64,000 nucleotides of DNA from Staphylococcus kloosii (GCF_003019255.1 NZ_CP027846.1:1364001-1428000); one strand, 5' to 3'. Counted from the stretch's first letter, positions 1 to 9,490 are shown. A program made the numbers and translations. Notes: generated from the letters alone by a model not told the origin.

Positions 1-144
1 AATAAAGATTGTAGACTAAATTAATTTGAAATTTGATGTATATAGTTAATAGGGACAGTATTAATTAAATAATAGATTTTGATGTATTAAAAACAAAATT
101 TCTTATTACAATAAAAATAAGTAAAATATGCGCTATTGTTCTAT

Positions 145-201
145 ATAAAAACACTTTCGACTAAACTCATATTAATATGAATTCAATCAAAAGTGTCTTT
201 T
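145..201 (-). terminator. Intrinsic terminator of the small minus-strand gene
   Basis: ACACTTT (151-157) pairs with AAAGTGT (190-196) around a perfect inner palindrome TCATATTAATATGA (167-180). Read on the minus strand the stem runs into a T-tract. It sits just downstream of the 60-residue minus-strand gene. It could also act on plus-strand transcripts. Confidence 0.7.
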
Positions 202-227
202 ATTATATATGCTAATGATCACGAAAA

Positions 228-410
228 TTAATTATCATTATTATTAAAAAAGGAATCGACTACATCAGCTACATTTTCACGAGAATCGTCTTTTTTAGAT
301 TTTTGTTTAAGGTCTTCGTCATCTATTTTTTCATCCATAATACCTTCAATTCTATTTTTTACTTCTCTTCTAGTCCATCCCATTTTTTTAATTTCTTTTT
401 CATAATCCAT
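228..410 (-). CDS. Small hypothetical protein, highly charged
   Basis: A 60-residue, very acidic and basic protein with no membrane segment or signal peptide. I do not recognise a family. The start is supported by AAGGAG eight bases upstream of the ATG on the minus strand, and a terminator hairpin follows the stop. The N-terminal half (MGWTRREVKNRIEGI) could form a helix and the C-terminus is Asn/Asp-rich and probably disordered. It stands alone, divergent from the glycosyltransferase gene. The ribosome binding site and terminator make it a likely real gene; its function is unknown. Confidence 0.6.
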   Translation of the reverse strand: MDYEKEIKKMGWTRREVKNRIEGIMDEKIDDEDLKQKSKKDDSRENVADVVDSFFNNNDN

Positions 411-782
411 GCTGTATTAGCTCCTTGGTATTGTTTCTATTAGTTTTTGGAATTGTTCTTAATTTAATTTACATAATTAGAAATTTTATGCTATTAAATA
501 ATAAATTATGTTAATCACTCACATTATATTGTATTTTACAAATTTAGTAAATATTCTGCATCAATTTGTAACAAATTAGAGTATTTGTAACTAAATTTTT
601 GGTGAAATGTGCCAATTCGTAGTTGATCTAAAATTAAAAGAAAGGTAGTTTAAAATAAAATTTTTTTACTTTAACAATATATATATTTCAAATATCGATA
701 ATAATATTACTCTAAAACTATAATTTTTTTATAATTTGTGTTACTCTCTAATACAAGTAAGTATTCTAAAGGGGCGTTATAT
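411..782. other. Divergent intergenic region with an inverted repeat
   Basis: No protein gene is seen. At 563-577 there is an odd-centred perfect inverted repeat AATTTGTAACAAATT, and the half-site TTTGTAACTAAA recurs about 17 bases further on. Such a site between divergent genes could be a repressor operator, but nothing identifies the protein. The rest is AT-rich promoter-like sequence. Confidence 0.3.
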
Positions 783-2678
783 TTGAAAAATATAATATTT
801 ATAACAAGTAGGTTGGACAAAGATCACGGTGGCTTAACAGCATCTTTGTTAAACAAAGCTAGAATTTTATATGATTATGAAAATATAAAATCTAAAGTAT
901 TAACATTTCATGCTGACCATAATTTTCGGGAAACAAGCGCAGAAATTAAACAAAGATATGACTTAGAGGGCAAAGTCGACATTATTAATTTAAATGATTT
1001 TTTTAGAACGCAATGTTCAAATAGGGATAAAAAGCAATATGATGTAGATACGGATGGGTTAATCAGTGTTAAGGTGAATGATAATAAAATGGAATACTAT
1101 CATGAGGGTTTAAAAAAACTTGAGGTCACATATAAAAATGACTTAATTCACGAAGTTAAACATTTTAGTGATAATAGTATATGTGTAAAAAAAGATATTA
1201 TTGATAAAGATGGTTATTTATATTGGACAAGTTATTATTATGATAATAAACTTTCTCGCCAAGTATTTTATAAACTCGATAAAACACCTATTGTTACAAG
1301 AGAGTACGATGCTACAAGTAACAAACAAAAAATAAAAAACGTCGTGTTATTTGAAGATACACCAATTAGGTTTGGCAACTTTGATGAATTTAAAGAATAT
1401 TTTATTAAACAGTTTATTACAGATGATTACACTTATTTAGTTGGGGAAGCTAGAGCACTTGATCCTAATATAATGAATATTACCGATGCTAGAGTTAGGA
1501 AAATATTTATGACACATAGTATTCATTTAAGACCTGGTACTGACGTTATAAGATTAGGAAATAGACAAGTTTTAAATAATTTAAATGATATTGATGCACT
1601 CGTATTACTCACTCAACAGCAAAGGCAAGATATCATTGATAGGTTTGGCTATAGAAATAATTATTACGTTATACCACACTCGATTAAAATTTCAGATATT
1701 TCGCAAAAAAGAACGCGTGATAAGGTAGTGCTAATCTCACGGTTACATGAAGAAAAAAGGTTAGACCATGCAATTAAAGCATTTAAGCAAGTAGTTAAAG
1801 CTAAACCAGAAGCAACATTACATATTTACGGCGATGGAGATGAAAGAACTAAATTACAAAACTTAATCAATAAATTAGGTTTACAAGAACATGTAAAATT
1901 AATGGGTTATTCAAGCGATGTCGATGAAATTTTACAGACTGCTGCCTGCTCCATACTTACATCACAATATGAAGGGTTTGCATTAGTGATCCAAGAAAGT
2001 ATTGCGAATGGTACGCCTGTTATTGCTTATGATATTAAATACGGGCCGTCTGATATGATAGACCACGGAGTTAACGGTTATTTAGCTGAAAATGGAGATA
2101 TAGAAGATTTAGCATCTTCTATAATAAATTATTTAAATAAATCAACATCCGAGCAACAAAAGTTTTCTGCAGCTGCAATTGAAAAAGCGAGTCAATTTTC
2201 TAATGAAAACTTTGCTAAGTCATGGGTGAAGTTATTTGAGCAAACAGAAGAGAACAAAACTGTGTTTAAACCTGAGGCAAAGCTCATAAATATTAATCAG
2301 AAAAAGATCAATAAAAATAAATATAAAATAGATATAAAAGTGAAGTTAAATGCTGAAAAAAATGTACAACCAGAATTTATAGGTGTTTTTTATCATAGAT
2401 CTACTTTAGAAAATAATAAAATATCAAAGTGTGATTGCGTCGATACTAAAGTTACTCAATTGGAAGGGGATTTATTTAAAATTGAAGTACCATTTCATGC
2501 TGATAAATATAAAAAGAAAGAAATCTATGATTTATCGCTAGAAGTGAAAGATGAATCACAATATCATAATATTAGAATCGGTAACCAAAGAGAAAGTTTT
2601 AATATTCAAAATCTAGCTACTCGTAAAGTTAAGCCATACTATACAAAGAATCACGATAATTTAAGTTTTAAATTATAA
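783..2678 (+). CDS. TagE/TarM-type GT4 glycosyltransferase
   Basis: A 631-residue glycosyltransferase of GT-B fold. The N-terminal part (roughly residues 65-240) is beta-rich and resembles the DUF1975 domain of poly(glycerol-phosphate) alpha-glucosyltransferases and TarM. The C-terminal Rossmann half carries the retaining-GT EX7E signature (EGFALVIQE) followed by NGTPVIAYD. A beta-rich tail of about 110 residues follows the catalytic part. Family knowledge suggests glycosylation of wall teichoic acid or of Ser-rich surface proteins from a UDP-sugar; the substrate is inferred only. I chose TTG at 783 because AAAGGGG lies at the right distance; the longer frame starts at GTG 738 without a good binding site. 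It is monocistronic, with a terminator at 2711-2749. Confidence 0.8.
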   Translation: MKNIIFITSRLDKDHGGLTASLLNKARILYDYENIKSKVLTFHADHNFRETSAEIKQRYDLEGKVDIINLNDFFRTQCSNRDKKQYDVDTDGLISVKVNDNKMEYYHEGLKKLEVTYKNDLIHEVKHFSDNSICVKKDIIDKDGYLYWTSYYYDNKLSRQVFYKLDKTPIVTREYDATSNKQKIKNVVLFEDTPIRFGNFDEFKEYFIKQFITDDYTYLVGEARALDPNIMNITDARVRKIFMTHSIHLRPGTDVIRLGNRQVLNNLNDIDALVLLTQQQRQDIIDRFGYRNNYYVIPHSIKISDISQKRTRDKVVLISRLHEEKRLDHAIKAFKQVVKAKPEATLHIYGDGDERTKLQNLINKLGLQEHVKLMGYSSDVDEILQTAACSILTSQYEGFALVIQESIANGTPVIAYDIKYGPSDMIDHGVNGYLAENGDIEDLASSIINYLNKSTSEQQKFSAAAIEKASQFSNENFAKSWVKLFEQTEENKTVFKPEAKLININQKKINKNKYKIDIKVKLNAEKNVQPEFIGVFYHRSTLENNKISKCDCVDTKVTQLEGDLFKIEVPFHADKYKKKEIYDLSLEVKDESQYHNIRIGNQRESFNIQNLATRKVKPYYTKNHDNLSFKL

Positions 2679-2710
2679 AACATAACATTTAAACTTATTA
2701 ATTCATAATA

Positions 2711-2749
2711 CTTCGCTATGTTAAGTTAAAGTTAGCATAGCGGAGTTTT
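2711..2749 (+). terminator. Terminator after the glycosyltransferase
   Basis: CTTCGCTATG (2711-2720) pairs with CATAGCGGAG (2736-2745), with one G-U pair, and is followed by TTTTG. Confidence 0.7.
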
Positions 2750-2939
2750 GTCGTTTATTAAAAGTAAATTATCAAAGAAAGTTAGTAAAAAAGTTAGGCA
2801 ATATAAGTTGTAGTATTTAAGTAAATAGATATAGATTTATAGCTATTTCTAATTTAAACTCATCAAATTTAGTCTAGAGTAAGATTAATGTTAACAAGTA
2901 GCACATGACTACCAAATAATAAATGTTTGAGGTGATGAC

Positions 2940-3158
2940 ATGCCTAACAATATTGATAGAAATGAATTTGAACAATATGAAAGAAGAATTGACGAAATGT
3001 TTGAAACTTTAAATGATAAAATAAATAATTTACCTAATATTATAGAAGATAAAATGAAATATCAAATTGCGGATATAAAAAATACCCAAATCAAGTGGTT
3101 TGTGGGCACTATACTTGTCACGCTTGGGTTAGCCGGGAGAGTATTCGGTTTGTATTAG
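2940..3158 (+). CDS. Small coiled-coil membrane protein (XhlA-like layout)
   Basis: A 72-residue protein. Residues 5-50 are predicted helical with heptad-like spacing, and residues about 53-70 form one membrane segment (WFVGTILVTLGLAG). This layout resembles small phage/prophage haemolysin XhlA-like proteins, but the match is by layout and is weak. GAGGTGA precedes the ATG. The stop codon overlaps the first base of a dispersed repeat whose hairpin can terminate the transcript. No other phage gene is seen nearby, so a prophage origin is not shown. Confidence 0.6.
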   Translation: MPNNIDRNEFEQYERRIDEMFETLNDKINNLPNIIEDKMKYQIADIKNTQIKWFVGTILVTLGLAGRVFGLY

Positions 3159-3312
3159 AGTCTGGGACATAATAATGTCTTCAGGCTCTAATTTTTATTG
3201 TCACTAGATGACTGAATTAAAAATGCGGTTATATCAAGATTATTTCAACTCAAATCATCTATGCCGAGGCAGGGCTATAAAATTTTCTTATAAAAATAAG
3301 ATTTTCCCCGCT
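3158..3312. repeat. Dispersed intergenic repeat, copy 1
   Basis: It begins with a hairpin (GAGTCTGGGACAT / ATGTCTTCAGGCTC), then a shared body (about GACTGAATTAAAAATGC, a CCGAGGCAGG block and TATAAAATTTTC), and ends near TTCCCCGCTC. It is clearly related to copies at 4493 and 33426. Repeats beginning GTCTGGGACATAA are common between genes in staphylococci. It starts inside the stop codon of the upstream gene. Confidence 0.8.
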
Positions 3313-3438
3313 CCTTTTTTACTTTATATAAGAGTGATCTTTACCTATTTAACGTGAAATATATATAAATATATAAATTTAGTTTAATATTTTAGATACT
3401 TTACTTAAATATTAATATTTACAACAAGGAGTGAAATC

Positions 3439-4155
3439 ATGAAAAAAATATTAATGCTTTTATCTATATTTGTTACTTTACTTTTTGGTGCAGTACCACA
3501 GGCACAAGCTAACGACGAAGGTGTTATCGTTACTGATACGACTCAGGGGAATCATTTATTTACATCTAAATTTGAATTCGATGGCATTTGGAGTACAGCG
3601 GTAGCGTTATCGCCGACAACGTATTTAACGGCGGGTCATGCAGTTAAATATCAAAGTCAAGAAGCGGAGTTAGGTTATATTTATCCTGCATATTCGGGTA
3701 TTTTAGATCCATTGTCTTATATGCCAATTACGCAAAGTATTAATTATACCAATAATAAAATTACAGGCGGCAAGGACATTGCACTTATAAAAGGCACTGA
3801 ACCTTCTAAAAGTATGGAGCACTATTTAGCTGAAAAAGCACCTAAGATTAAAGTGGTTGATGAAATAAGTGATTTTATAGGTCAAGAGGTATATACAATC
3901 GGCTATCCTAAAGAAACGAGCGGTAATTACCAAGTAAAAAAAGAAGGTAAAATAACAGCTAAAGGCAATACGTCAGGAGGAAAAACGATTGAAACTGACA
4001 TCGCGCCGACTGCCGGTGGAGGACAATCTGGTTCGGGACTTTATTTAAAAGAAACTGATGAATTAATTGGTATATTGTCAGGCGTAGGTGGTTCAAGTAC
4101 ATATTTTGCACCTATAACAACTGAAGTAAATAATTGGATTGAAAATAATAAATAA
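3439..4155 (+). CDS. Secreted chymotrypsin-fold serine protease (Spl/V8-like)
   Basis: A 238-residue secreted protease. Residues 1-24 are a signal peptide with likely cleavage after AQA. The catalytic triad is visible: His67 in TAGHAV, Asp113 in GGKDIALIK and Ser197 in GGGQSGSG. This matches the staphylococcal glutamyl endopeptidase/Spl/exfoliative toxin family (S1B/S1E) in length and motif order. The Ser loop is GQSGSG rather than the GNSGSP typical of V8 protease. AAGGAG lies eight bases before the ATG. No obvious propeptide beyond the signal is seen, so it may be activated simply by signal cleavage as for Spl proteases. It is monocistronic, between repeat copy 1 and the small peptide gene; specificity cannot be read from sequence. 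Confidence 0.88.
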   Translation: MKKILMLLSIFVTLLFGAVPQAQANDEGVIVTDTTQGNHLFTSKFEFDGIWSTAVALSPTTYLTAGHAVKYQSQEAELGYIYPAYSGILDPLSYMPITQSINYTNNKITGGKDIALIKGTEPSKSMEHYLAEKAPKIKVVDEISDFIGQEVYTIGYPKETSGNYQVKKEGKITAKGNTSGGKTIETDIAPTAGGGQSGSGLYLKETDELIGILSGVGGSSTYFAPITTEVNNWIENNK

Positions 4156-4258
4156 TGCTATAAATTATATTGAAAGTTAGATTATTTTACTCAACTATCT
4201 ACAAAATTTACTAAATTCTTAAAGACTATGTACTTAACGACATAATATAAGTATTGTT

Positions 4259-4372
4259 GTCACGAAGAGTTACTCGCTCTTCACTACAAAAACTGAATAT
4301 CTGTATTCATAAACATGATGATAGAATTCAGTTAACACTTCGAGCTTAAAATTTGGAAGGAGGTTATTTATA
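4259..4372 (+). promoter_or_regulatory. Structured leader of the 25-residue peptide gene
   Basis: Two inverted repeats precede the small ORF: GAAGAG/CGCTCTTC at about 4263-4280 and ACTGAAT/ATTCAGT near 4290-4336. They are followed by a very strong ribosome binding site (GGAAGGAGG). The layout suggests a folded 5' untranslated region. Confidence 0.4.
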
Positions 4373-4450
4373 ATGAGTAATAAAATTCAATTATTAGGTG
4401 TAGCGAGTTTTTTATATTTAACTTTTAATGGTTATATTTTAGCGTTTTAA
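4373..4450 (+). CDS. 25-residue hydrophobic peptide
   Basis: The ORF encodes MSNKIQLLGV followed by ASFLYLTFNGYILAF, 25 residues in all, essentially one membrane-spanning helix with a short polar N-terminus. AAGGAGG lies nine bases upstream, one of the strongest binding sites in the window. Downstream, the first hairpin of repeat copy 2 ends in a run of seven T, so transcription is likely to stop there. I do not recognise it. It lacks the lysine-rich amphipathic pattern of phenol-soluble modulins. A type I toxin-like or small membrane regulatory peptide is possible, but no antisense RNA is evident. Confidence 0.5.
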   Translation: MSNKIQLLGVASFLYLTFNGYILAF

Positions 4451-4492
4451 TCATTATTTTAGCTAATATACTCACATCACATACTATGAGAC

Positions 4493-4640
4493 GAGTCTGG
4501 GACATCATATTGTCTTCAGGCTCTTTTTTTGTTGTCAGTAGATGGCTGAATTGAAAATGCACTTATATCAAACATTTTTAACTTTCCGAGTCGAGACTAT
4601 AAAACTTCTTACAAATAAGATTTTTGTCACGCTCGCTTAT
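4493..4640. repeat. Dispersed intergenic repeat, copy 2
   Basis: Same order of blocks as copy 1: hairpin GAGTCTGGGACA...TGTCTTCAGGCTC followed by T7, then GATGGCTGAATTGAAAATGC, CCGAGTCGAG and ACTATAAAACTTC, ending near CACGCTCGC. The hairpin plus T-run is an excellent terminator for the small peptide gene. Confidence 0.8.
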
Positions 4641-4898
4641 TTTTAGCAGCACAAGATGAACAATAGTCAAAAATATACTATTGAATCAATTAGAATGATT
4701 GTTATCAAGTATATACGAATGAGCAAAACTTTTTATTTTTACCTATTCCACTCTATTATTTTACTTAAAACTGAAAGTATCTTTTATTAATCATTAAATG
4801 TATTTATAATACTGATTTGACTAACGCTAATAAATTTATATTATATAACTTTATTAGATTGTGTTAGGCAAAAATTTAATAATGGGAGTAGGATTAAA

Positions 4899-7800
4899 TT
4901 GAAAAATATTCAAGAATTTGCAGCTAGAAAACACAACAAATATTCAATTAGAAAATTTAGTGTCGGTATCGCCTCGATATTAGTAGGAAGCATCTTTTTC
5001 TATAATAACAACGCTCAAGCATCGGAGAACCAACCAGTACAAGAAGGCTCACAAGTTACAGAAAGTATTGACGATGATGCACAAGGACAATCTCAGCAAC
5101 AAAATGACACGGTAGATGCAACAAACAATGCGAATACTAATGCGAACGAGGGTGCTCAAGTTAGTGAGCATAATACCACAGCTGATAACGTTTCTAATAG
5201 TGTTCAACAACCTAATGCGCAAGCTACTTCAAGTAGTAGTCAACCGCAAGTGGTACAAGCTCCTGCAGTAAATTCAGCGGATAACAATCAAGGACAAAGT
5301 GTTTCAGAAGCACCTAAAGTTTTACAACAAGCTCAAGTGGCTCCAAAAGAAATTGCGGCAAATACAAAAAAAGTTGACGTTTTAAAATATGTTGAAGAAA
5401 ACAAGCAATATTTAACTGAAAATGAACGTCAATTCTTTTTACGTGCAGTATCTAGAGAAGTACAATTTCCAGATAAAGATTGGCAAAATATTTATAAAGG
5501 ACAATATAACTCTATCGGTGCTGATGTTAATGATCGTGTAGTAGGAGAGCAAAAAGTAAGAGGAGTTAAAACAGTTGTAGATGCTGTTCAAAGACTAATA
5601 GCCGATCGTGATAAAGATAACTATTATACTGATTTAAGATTAGACGATACAGCTAGACGTACAAATAGTTTTACAGTTAGTAATGATATCGTAAAGGATG
5701 ACGAAGGTAGACAATCTATTAAATTAGGCTTAAGAAAAGAATTTGTGCCAATTTCATACCCACAAGGTGGTAAATGGCATCCATGGAACCATCGTTTCGA
5801 ACATTGGGGATTACGCACAAGTGAATCGCTAAGTAAAAAGATTGAAGAAGTTAGAGTTCAATATAAGTGGAATAAGAAAGCCTATGATCAAGTGATGACA
5901 AGAGACAAAGATGGGTTCTACTGGCATAAAGATGACGAAGCTAACGGCTATAAACCACATTATGGCGGTGGAGTAGACTTTTTAGTCAAACTTAAAAAAG
6001 GCGTTATCCTAAACAAGGATGAAGACAAAGCATGGGGTCATATTATTAGTGACGCAAGGCATTTCCATCCTATGGCAGTAGTAAGCTACGAATTTAAGAA
6101 GTTTAATTTTGAGAATCAAAATTTTGATAAGAACTTTAACGCTAGTAGTTTAGCGACGCTTAAAGACGCTTTAAATAATAAAATTAATGATGCTCAACGA
6201 GGTTTTGCAGACGTAGACGCGAATAAAAATTATTACTTGGGATTAGTTACAGCGGCGGTAGCCAATGTACAAACTGCTGAGCAATATGTTAATGCTAAAG
6301 CGAAATTAGCTAACATTGATAAACGTGTAAGTTATGCATTACAAGAAGTTCGTCCAACAACGGTTCAAAATCGTCAAACGGTTAATGCCAATACTAAAGA
6401 CGTCGACGTCTTAAAGTATATCGAAGCAAATAGTAAATTCTTATCAGATGAAGAACGCAAATTCTTCTTACGTCAAGTTACACGTCATTCAGGTTTCCAT
6501 AACCGTGATTGGAATAATATTTATAATAAAAATTATGATAGTATCTCTGAAAATGTAAATACAAGAACAGTTGGTGAAAGTAATGTTGCAGAACTTAATA
6601 AATTATTAACTGCAATGTACGAGCTAATCGAAAGTAGAAATAACGATCAACATTATAAAGAATTAACAAGCGATCAAGCTAGCCAAGACTTAAATAATTC
6701 ATTTACTTTAGATAATAACGTAACTCAAAACAATGGCCAACAAACAGTTAAAGTTACTGTAAGTAAAGCTACATTACAATTTTCAGACTATCAAAGTGGC
6801 GACTGGTGGGATTGGAAAAAACGCTTTGAACAATGGGGCTTACGTACAAATGAGGCACTTAATAGAAAAATAGATAAAGTCGTCGCGAAGTATCGTTGGA
6901 ACGGTCAAGATCGTGAAGATGTTTTAGTTAGAGATAGCAAAGGTTTCTATTGGTTTAAAGAGGATGAGAAATTCACAGAAGGTAAAGCTAAAATCGGTGG
7001 AGGCGTAGATTTCCATCTAACGTTCAAGAAAGATGCCGTTCTCGACAAAGAGAATGATAAACTATGGGGTTACGTTATCAGTGACTCTAAAGAATTGGAA
7101 ACAAGGGCTGGAGCTAACATCGGATTTGGTAAAGTTGACTTTACTCCTGTACTAACTACTATTAATACTCAAACTTTGACTAACTTAAAACAAGATTTAC
7201 TCAACAATATTCAAACCTTAACGCCTGTATTAACTGCAAACGAGCAAAATGCCGAAACATTTAAAACTAAAGCTGAAGCAGTAACTACAAATAATTTAAA
7301 TGAACAACAATATGAACAAGTTAAAGCGCAGTTAGCGGCAATTACGCAAGAAGTTGCACAAGCGGCACTGAAAAATAATTTAGTTACAGTTCCAACTAAT
7401 AGAGAACATTTAAGCCAATATGCTAAATTATCAAACGATAATTACTTCTTAAGCTTCCAATCTTTAAACACAGATCCAACTAACTCGCTTAATGCAGATG
7501 GTTCAGTGACGCTAAAACCAAACGGTTACTTATTCTATAATTTAAAAGCTGAAAATGCATTAGCGCCTGGTAAACAAATTAACCTAACAGTATTAGCTAG
7601 TAAAGTTGATAGTAATGCTAAATTTGAATATGCAGTACAAGGTGAGAATAATAATTATATAGTTGAAGTTACTCAAATACCTAAGATTGGTGAAGGTCAA
7701 TATAAATTACAAAACTTTACGATTCCACAAGGTGCGAAGAAGTTTGCGCTTCGTTTAGATAACCGTCAAGGTACGACAGATACGCACGTAAATCTATTTA

Positions 7801-8294
7801 CGTTAGTGCCTGAAGATAATCAGAAAAATAAAGCAGAAAACTTATTAGTAATTCCTGATAACTTCCAACATATCGGTAACTATGCTAAATATATGAAAGA
7901 CGGTCAATTTTTAAGTTTCCAAACGTTAAATACTCAACCGATTAATTCATTTAATCCAGATGGTTCAGTAACGTTAAAACCAAAAGGTTACTTATTCTAT
8001 AACCTTAAAGCGGAAGGAGAGTTAGCTCCAGGAAAACAATTTAATATTTTAGTAATGACAAGTCAAGTTGATGCAAATACGAAATTGGAATATGGCTTCC
8101 ACGACCAAAATAATAGATTAAATAATACAGTAACTGCTATTACTAAAACTGATGAAGGTTCATATAGAATAGATAACGTTACAGTACCGCAAAATGCGAA
8201 AGATGTCGCATTAAGATTAGATAACCGTACGGGTACTTCTGATACGATTATTCAAGGTGTATTCGTCTTACCGAAAAAAACAACAGAAGTTTAA
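4899..8294 (+). CDS. Large secreted YSIRK protein with two tandem duplications, no LPXTG
   Basis: An 1131-residue protein starting at TTG with GGGAG upstream. Residues 1-42 are a YSIRK-G/S signal peptide (KYSIRKFSVGIAS), cleaved near AQA-SE. Residues about 43-150 are Gln/Asn/Ser-rich and probably disordered. Two related modules follow at about 155-385 and 498-730; each starts with NTK-VDVLKYxE and contains HRFEHWGLRT/KRFEQWGLRT and a GGGVDF block. A helical spacer of about 50 residues (e.g. AKLANIDKRVSYAL) follows each. Two further related modules, about 834-970 and 986-1128, share SLNTDPTNSLNADGSVTLKP-type and LDNRxGTxDT blocks. The C-terminus (LPKKTTEV) has no sorting motif, hydrophobic segment or charged tail, so the protein should be released or bound non-covalently. 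I do not recognise the modules. An adhesin or host-protein binder is a guess. Confidence 0.85.
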   Translation: MKNIQEFAARKHNKYSIRKFSVGIASILVGSIFFYNNNAQASENQPVQEGSQVTESIDDDAQGQSQQQNDTVDATNNANTNANEGAQVSEHNTTADNVSNSVQQPNAQATSSSSQPQVVQAPAVNSADNNQGQSVSEAPKVLQQAQVAPKEIAANTKKVDVLKYVEENKQYLTENERQFFLRAVSREVQFPDKDWQNIYKGQYNSIGADVNDRVVGEQKVRGVKTVVDAVQRLIADRDKDNYYTDLRLDDTARRTNSFTVSNDIVKDDEGRQSIKLGLRKEFVPISYPQGGKWHPWNHRFEHWGLRTSESLSKKIEEVRVQYKWNKKAYDQVMTRDKDGFYWHKDDEANGYKPHYGGGVDFLVKLKKGVILNKDEDKAWGHIISDARHFHPMAVVSYEFKKFNFENQNFDKNFNASSLATLKDALNNKINDAQRGFADVDANKNYYLGLVTAAVANVQTAEQYVNAKAKLANIDKRVSYALQEVRPTTVQNRQTVNANTKDVDVLKYIEANSKFLSDEERKFFLRQVTRHSGFHNRDWNNIYNKNYDSISENVNTRTVGESNVAELNKLLTAMYELIESRNNDQHYKELTSDQASQDLNNSFTLDNNVTQNNGQQTVKVTVSKATLQFSDYQSGDWWDWKKRFEQWGLRTNEALNRKIDKVVAKYRWNGQDREDVLVRDSKGFYWFKEDEKFTEGKAKIGGGVDFHLTFKKDAVLDKENDKLWGYVISDSKELETRAGANIGFGKVDFTPVLTTINTQTLTNLKQDLLNNIQTLTPVLTANEQNAETFKTKAEAVTTNNLNEQQYEQVKAQLAAITQEVAQAALKNNLVTVPTNREHLSQYAKLSNDNYFLSFQSLNTDPTNSLNADGSVTLKPNGYLFYNLKAENALAPGKQINLTVLASKVDSNAKFEYAVQGENNNYIVEVTQIPKIGEGQYKLQNFTIPQGAKKFALRLDNRQGTTDTHVNLFTLVPEDNQKNKAENLLVIPDNFQHIGNYAKYMKDGQFLSFQTLNTQPINSFNPDGSVTLKPKGYLFYNLKAEGELAPGKQFNILVMTSQVDANTKLEYGFHDQNNRLNNTVTAITKTDEGSYRIDNVTVPQNAKDVALRLDNRTGTSDTIIQGVFVLPKKTTEV

Positions 8295-8302
8295 TATATA
8301 CA

Positions 8303-8330
8303 AAGGCAACTCGTTAAGAGTTGTCTTTTT
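8303..8330 (+). terminator. Terminator of the YSIRK protein gene
   Basis: GGCAACTC (8305-8312), five-base loop, GAGTTGTC (8318-8325), then TTTTT. Confidence 0.85.
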
Positions 8331-8499
8331 GTGTTTATGGAAACAATTTTTAAGGTAAATAGGTATAGAAATTAATATTTAATGGATTGTTGTGTTAAAT
8401 TAAATTTTGTAAGTTTAAATAGTTTGAACTAAATAAATTGCTTTGACTTTTCATGAATGATACATTTTACATTGTAAATTTAAATAAAAGAGGTAATAA

Positions 8500-9345
8500 A
8501 TGATGATAGTTATAACGGGAGCAACAGGTACATTAGGTCAATTAGTTGTGGAGGAAGCATTAAAAGTATATCCGGCAAATGAGTTAGGGGTAAGTGTACG
8601 TGATGCTTCAAAAGCACAGTACCTTGCTGATCAAGGTGTCAGTGTGAGAGAAGGAGATTTTAAAAAACCAGAAACGCTAGCGACAGCATTTAAAGGTGCT
8701 GATCAGTTAGTAGTTATTTCTGGGAACGGACAAGGTGATGAATTAGTTCAAGCACACACTAATGTAATCAATGCAGCGAAAGAAGCAGGTGTATCAAGAT
8801 TACTTTATACTAGCCAAATTGGTAGTTCACCAGAGTCACACTTCCAACCTATGGTAGATCATTATAAAACTGAACAATTACTAGATAATAGTGGACTAAA
8901 CTTTGTATCTTTACGTCATGGTTTTTATTCAGCTAGTGGACAATTCTTCTTTTCACTTGGTATAAAAAATGGTGAATTACGTTTACCTAAAGATGGACCG
9001 GTAAATTGGACGACTCATGAAGATTTAGCAAAAGGTTTGGTAGCAATATTACAAGATGAATCATTTGATCAACAAATTCCTATCTTAACAAGTAATCGCG
9101 CATTGACAATGGAAGAAATTGCTCAAGAATATACACAAGAAAACTTAACAAGAGTTGTGATTAGTGATGAAGAATTTTATGAACAACTGAATGCAATTCC
9201 TAATTTACCTGAAGCACAGAAAAACATGTTTATTGATATATTCCATGCAAGTGTAGAAGGTGATTTTGATAAAGCTTCTCCTTTATTAGAAGAACTTATT
9301 GATAAAAAACCAGACGACATAGTGACTATTTTAAATAACAAATAA
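8500..9345 (+). CDS. NmrA/QOR2-like NAD(P)H-binding SDR protein
   Basis: A 281-residue atypical short-chain dehydrogenase. The N-terminal dinucleotide motif GATGTLG (residues 7-13) and an early basic residue after the second strand (VRD) point to NAD(P)H binding. Overall order matches NmrA-like/quinone oxidoreductase 2 (QorB, YtfG) proteins. No YxxxK catalytic pair in the classical SDR position is evident, as usual for this group. Start at the first of two adjacent ATGs, after AGAGGT. It stands alone; role probably in redox sensing or quinone reduction, by family only. Confidence 0.75.
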   Translation: MMIVITGATGTLGQLVVEEALKVYPANELGVSVRDASKAQYLADQGVSVREGDFKKPETLATAFKGADQLVVISGNGQGDELVQAHTNVINAAKEAGVSRLLYTSQIGSSPESHFQPMVDHYKTEQLLDNSGLNFVSLRHGFYSASGQFFFSLGIKNGELRLPKDGPVNWTTHEDLAKGLVAILQDESFDQQIPILTSNRALTMEEIAQEYTQENLTRVVISDEEFYEQLNAIPNLPEAQKNMFIDIFHASVEGDFDKASPLLEELIDKKPDDIVTILNNK

Positions 9346-9490
9346 AATAGCTATAGTGAGATTTAAGGATATAAGTAATAGTTAAATTACAAATAGCAAT
9401 TTCATATTTATATCTTTTACTTATATGTATATAAATTTTACTTAGATTATAGATTTTAACATTAAAGAAATAATTGTTGATATAATAATT

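Noticed and set aside
2940..3158. Prophage remnant based on the XhlA-like small protein
   Set aside because: No other phage gene, integrase or attachment site nearby; similarity is by layout only.
5624..5818. 64-residue minus-strand frame inside the YSIRK gene
   Set aside because: Shadow of the real gene; no binding site.
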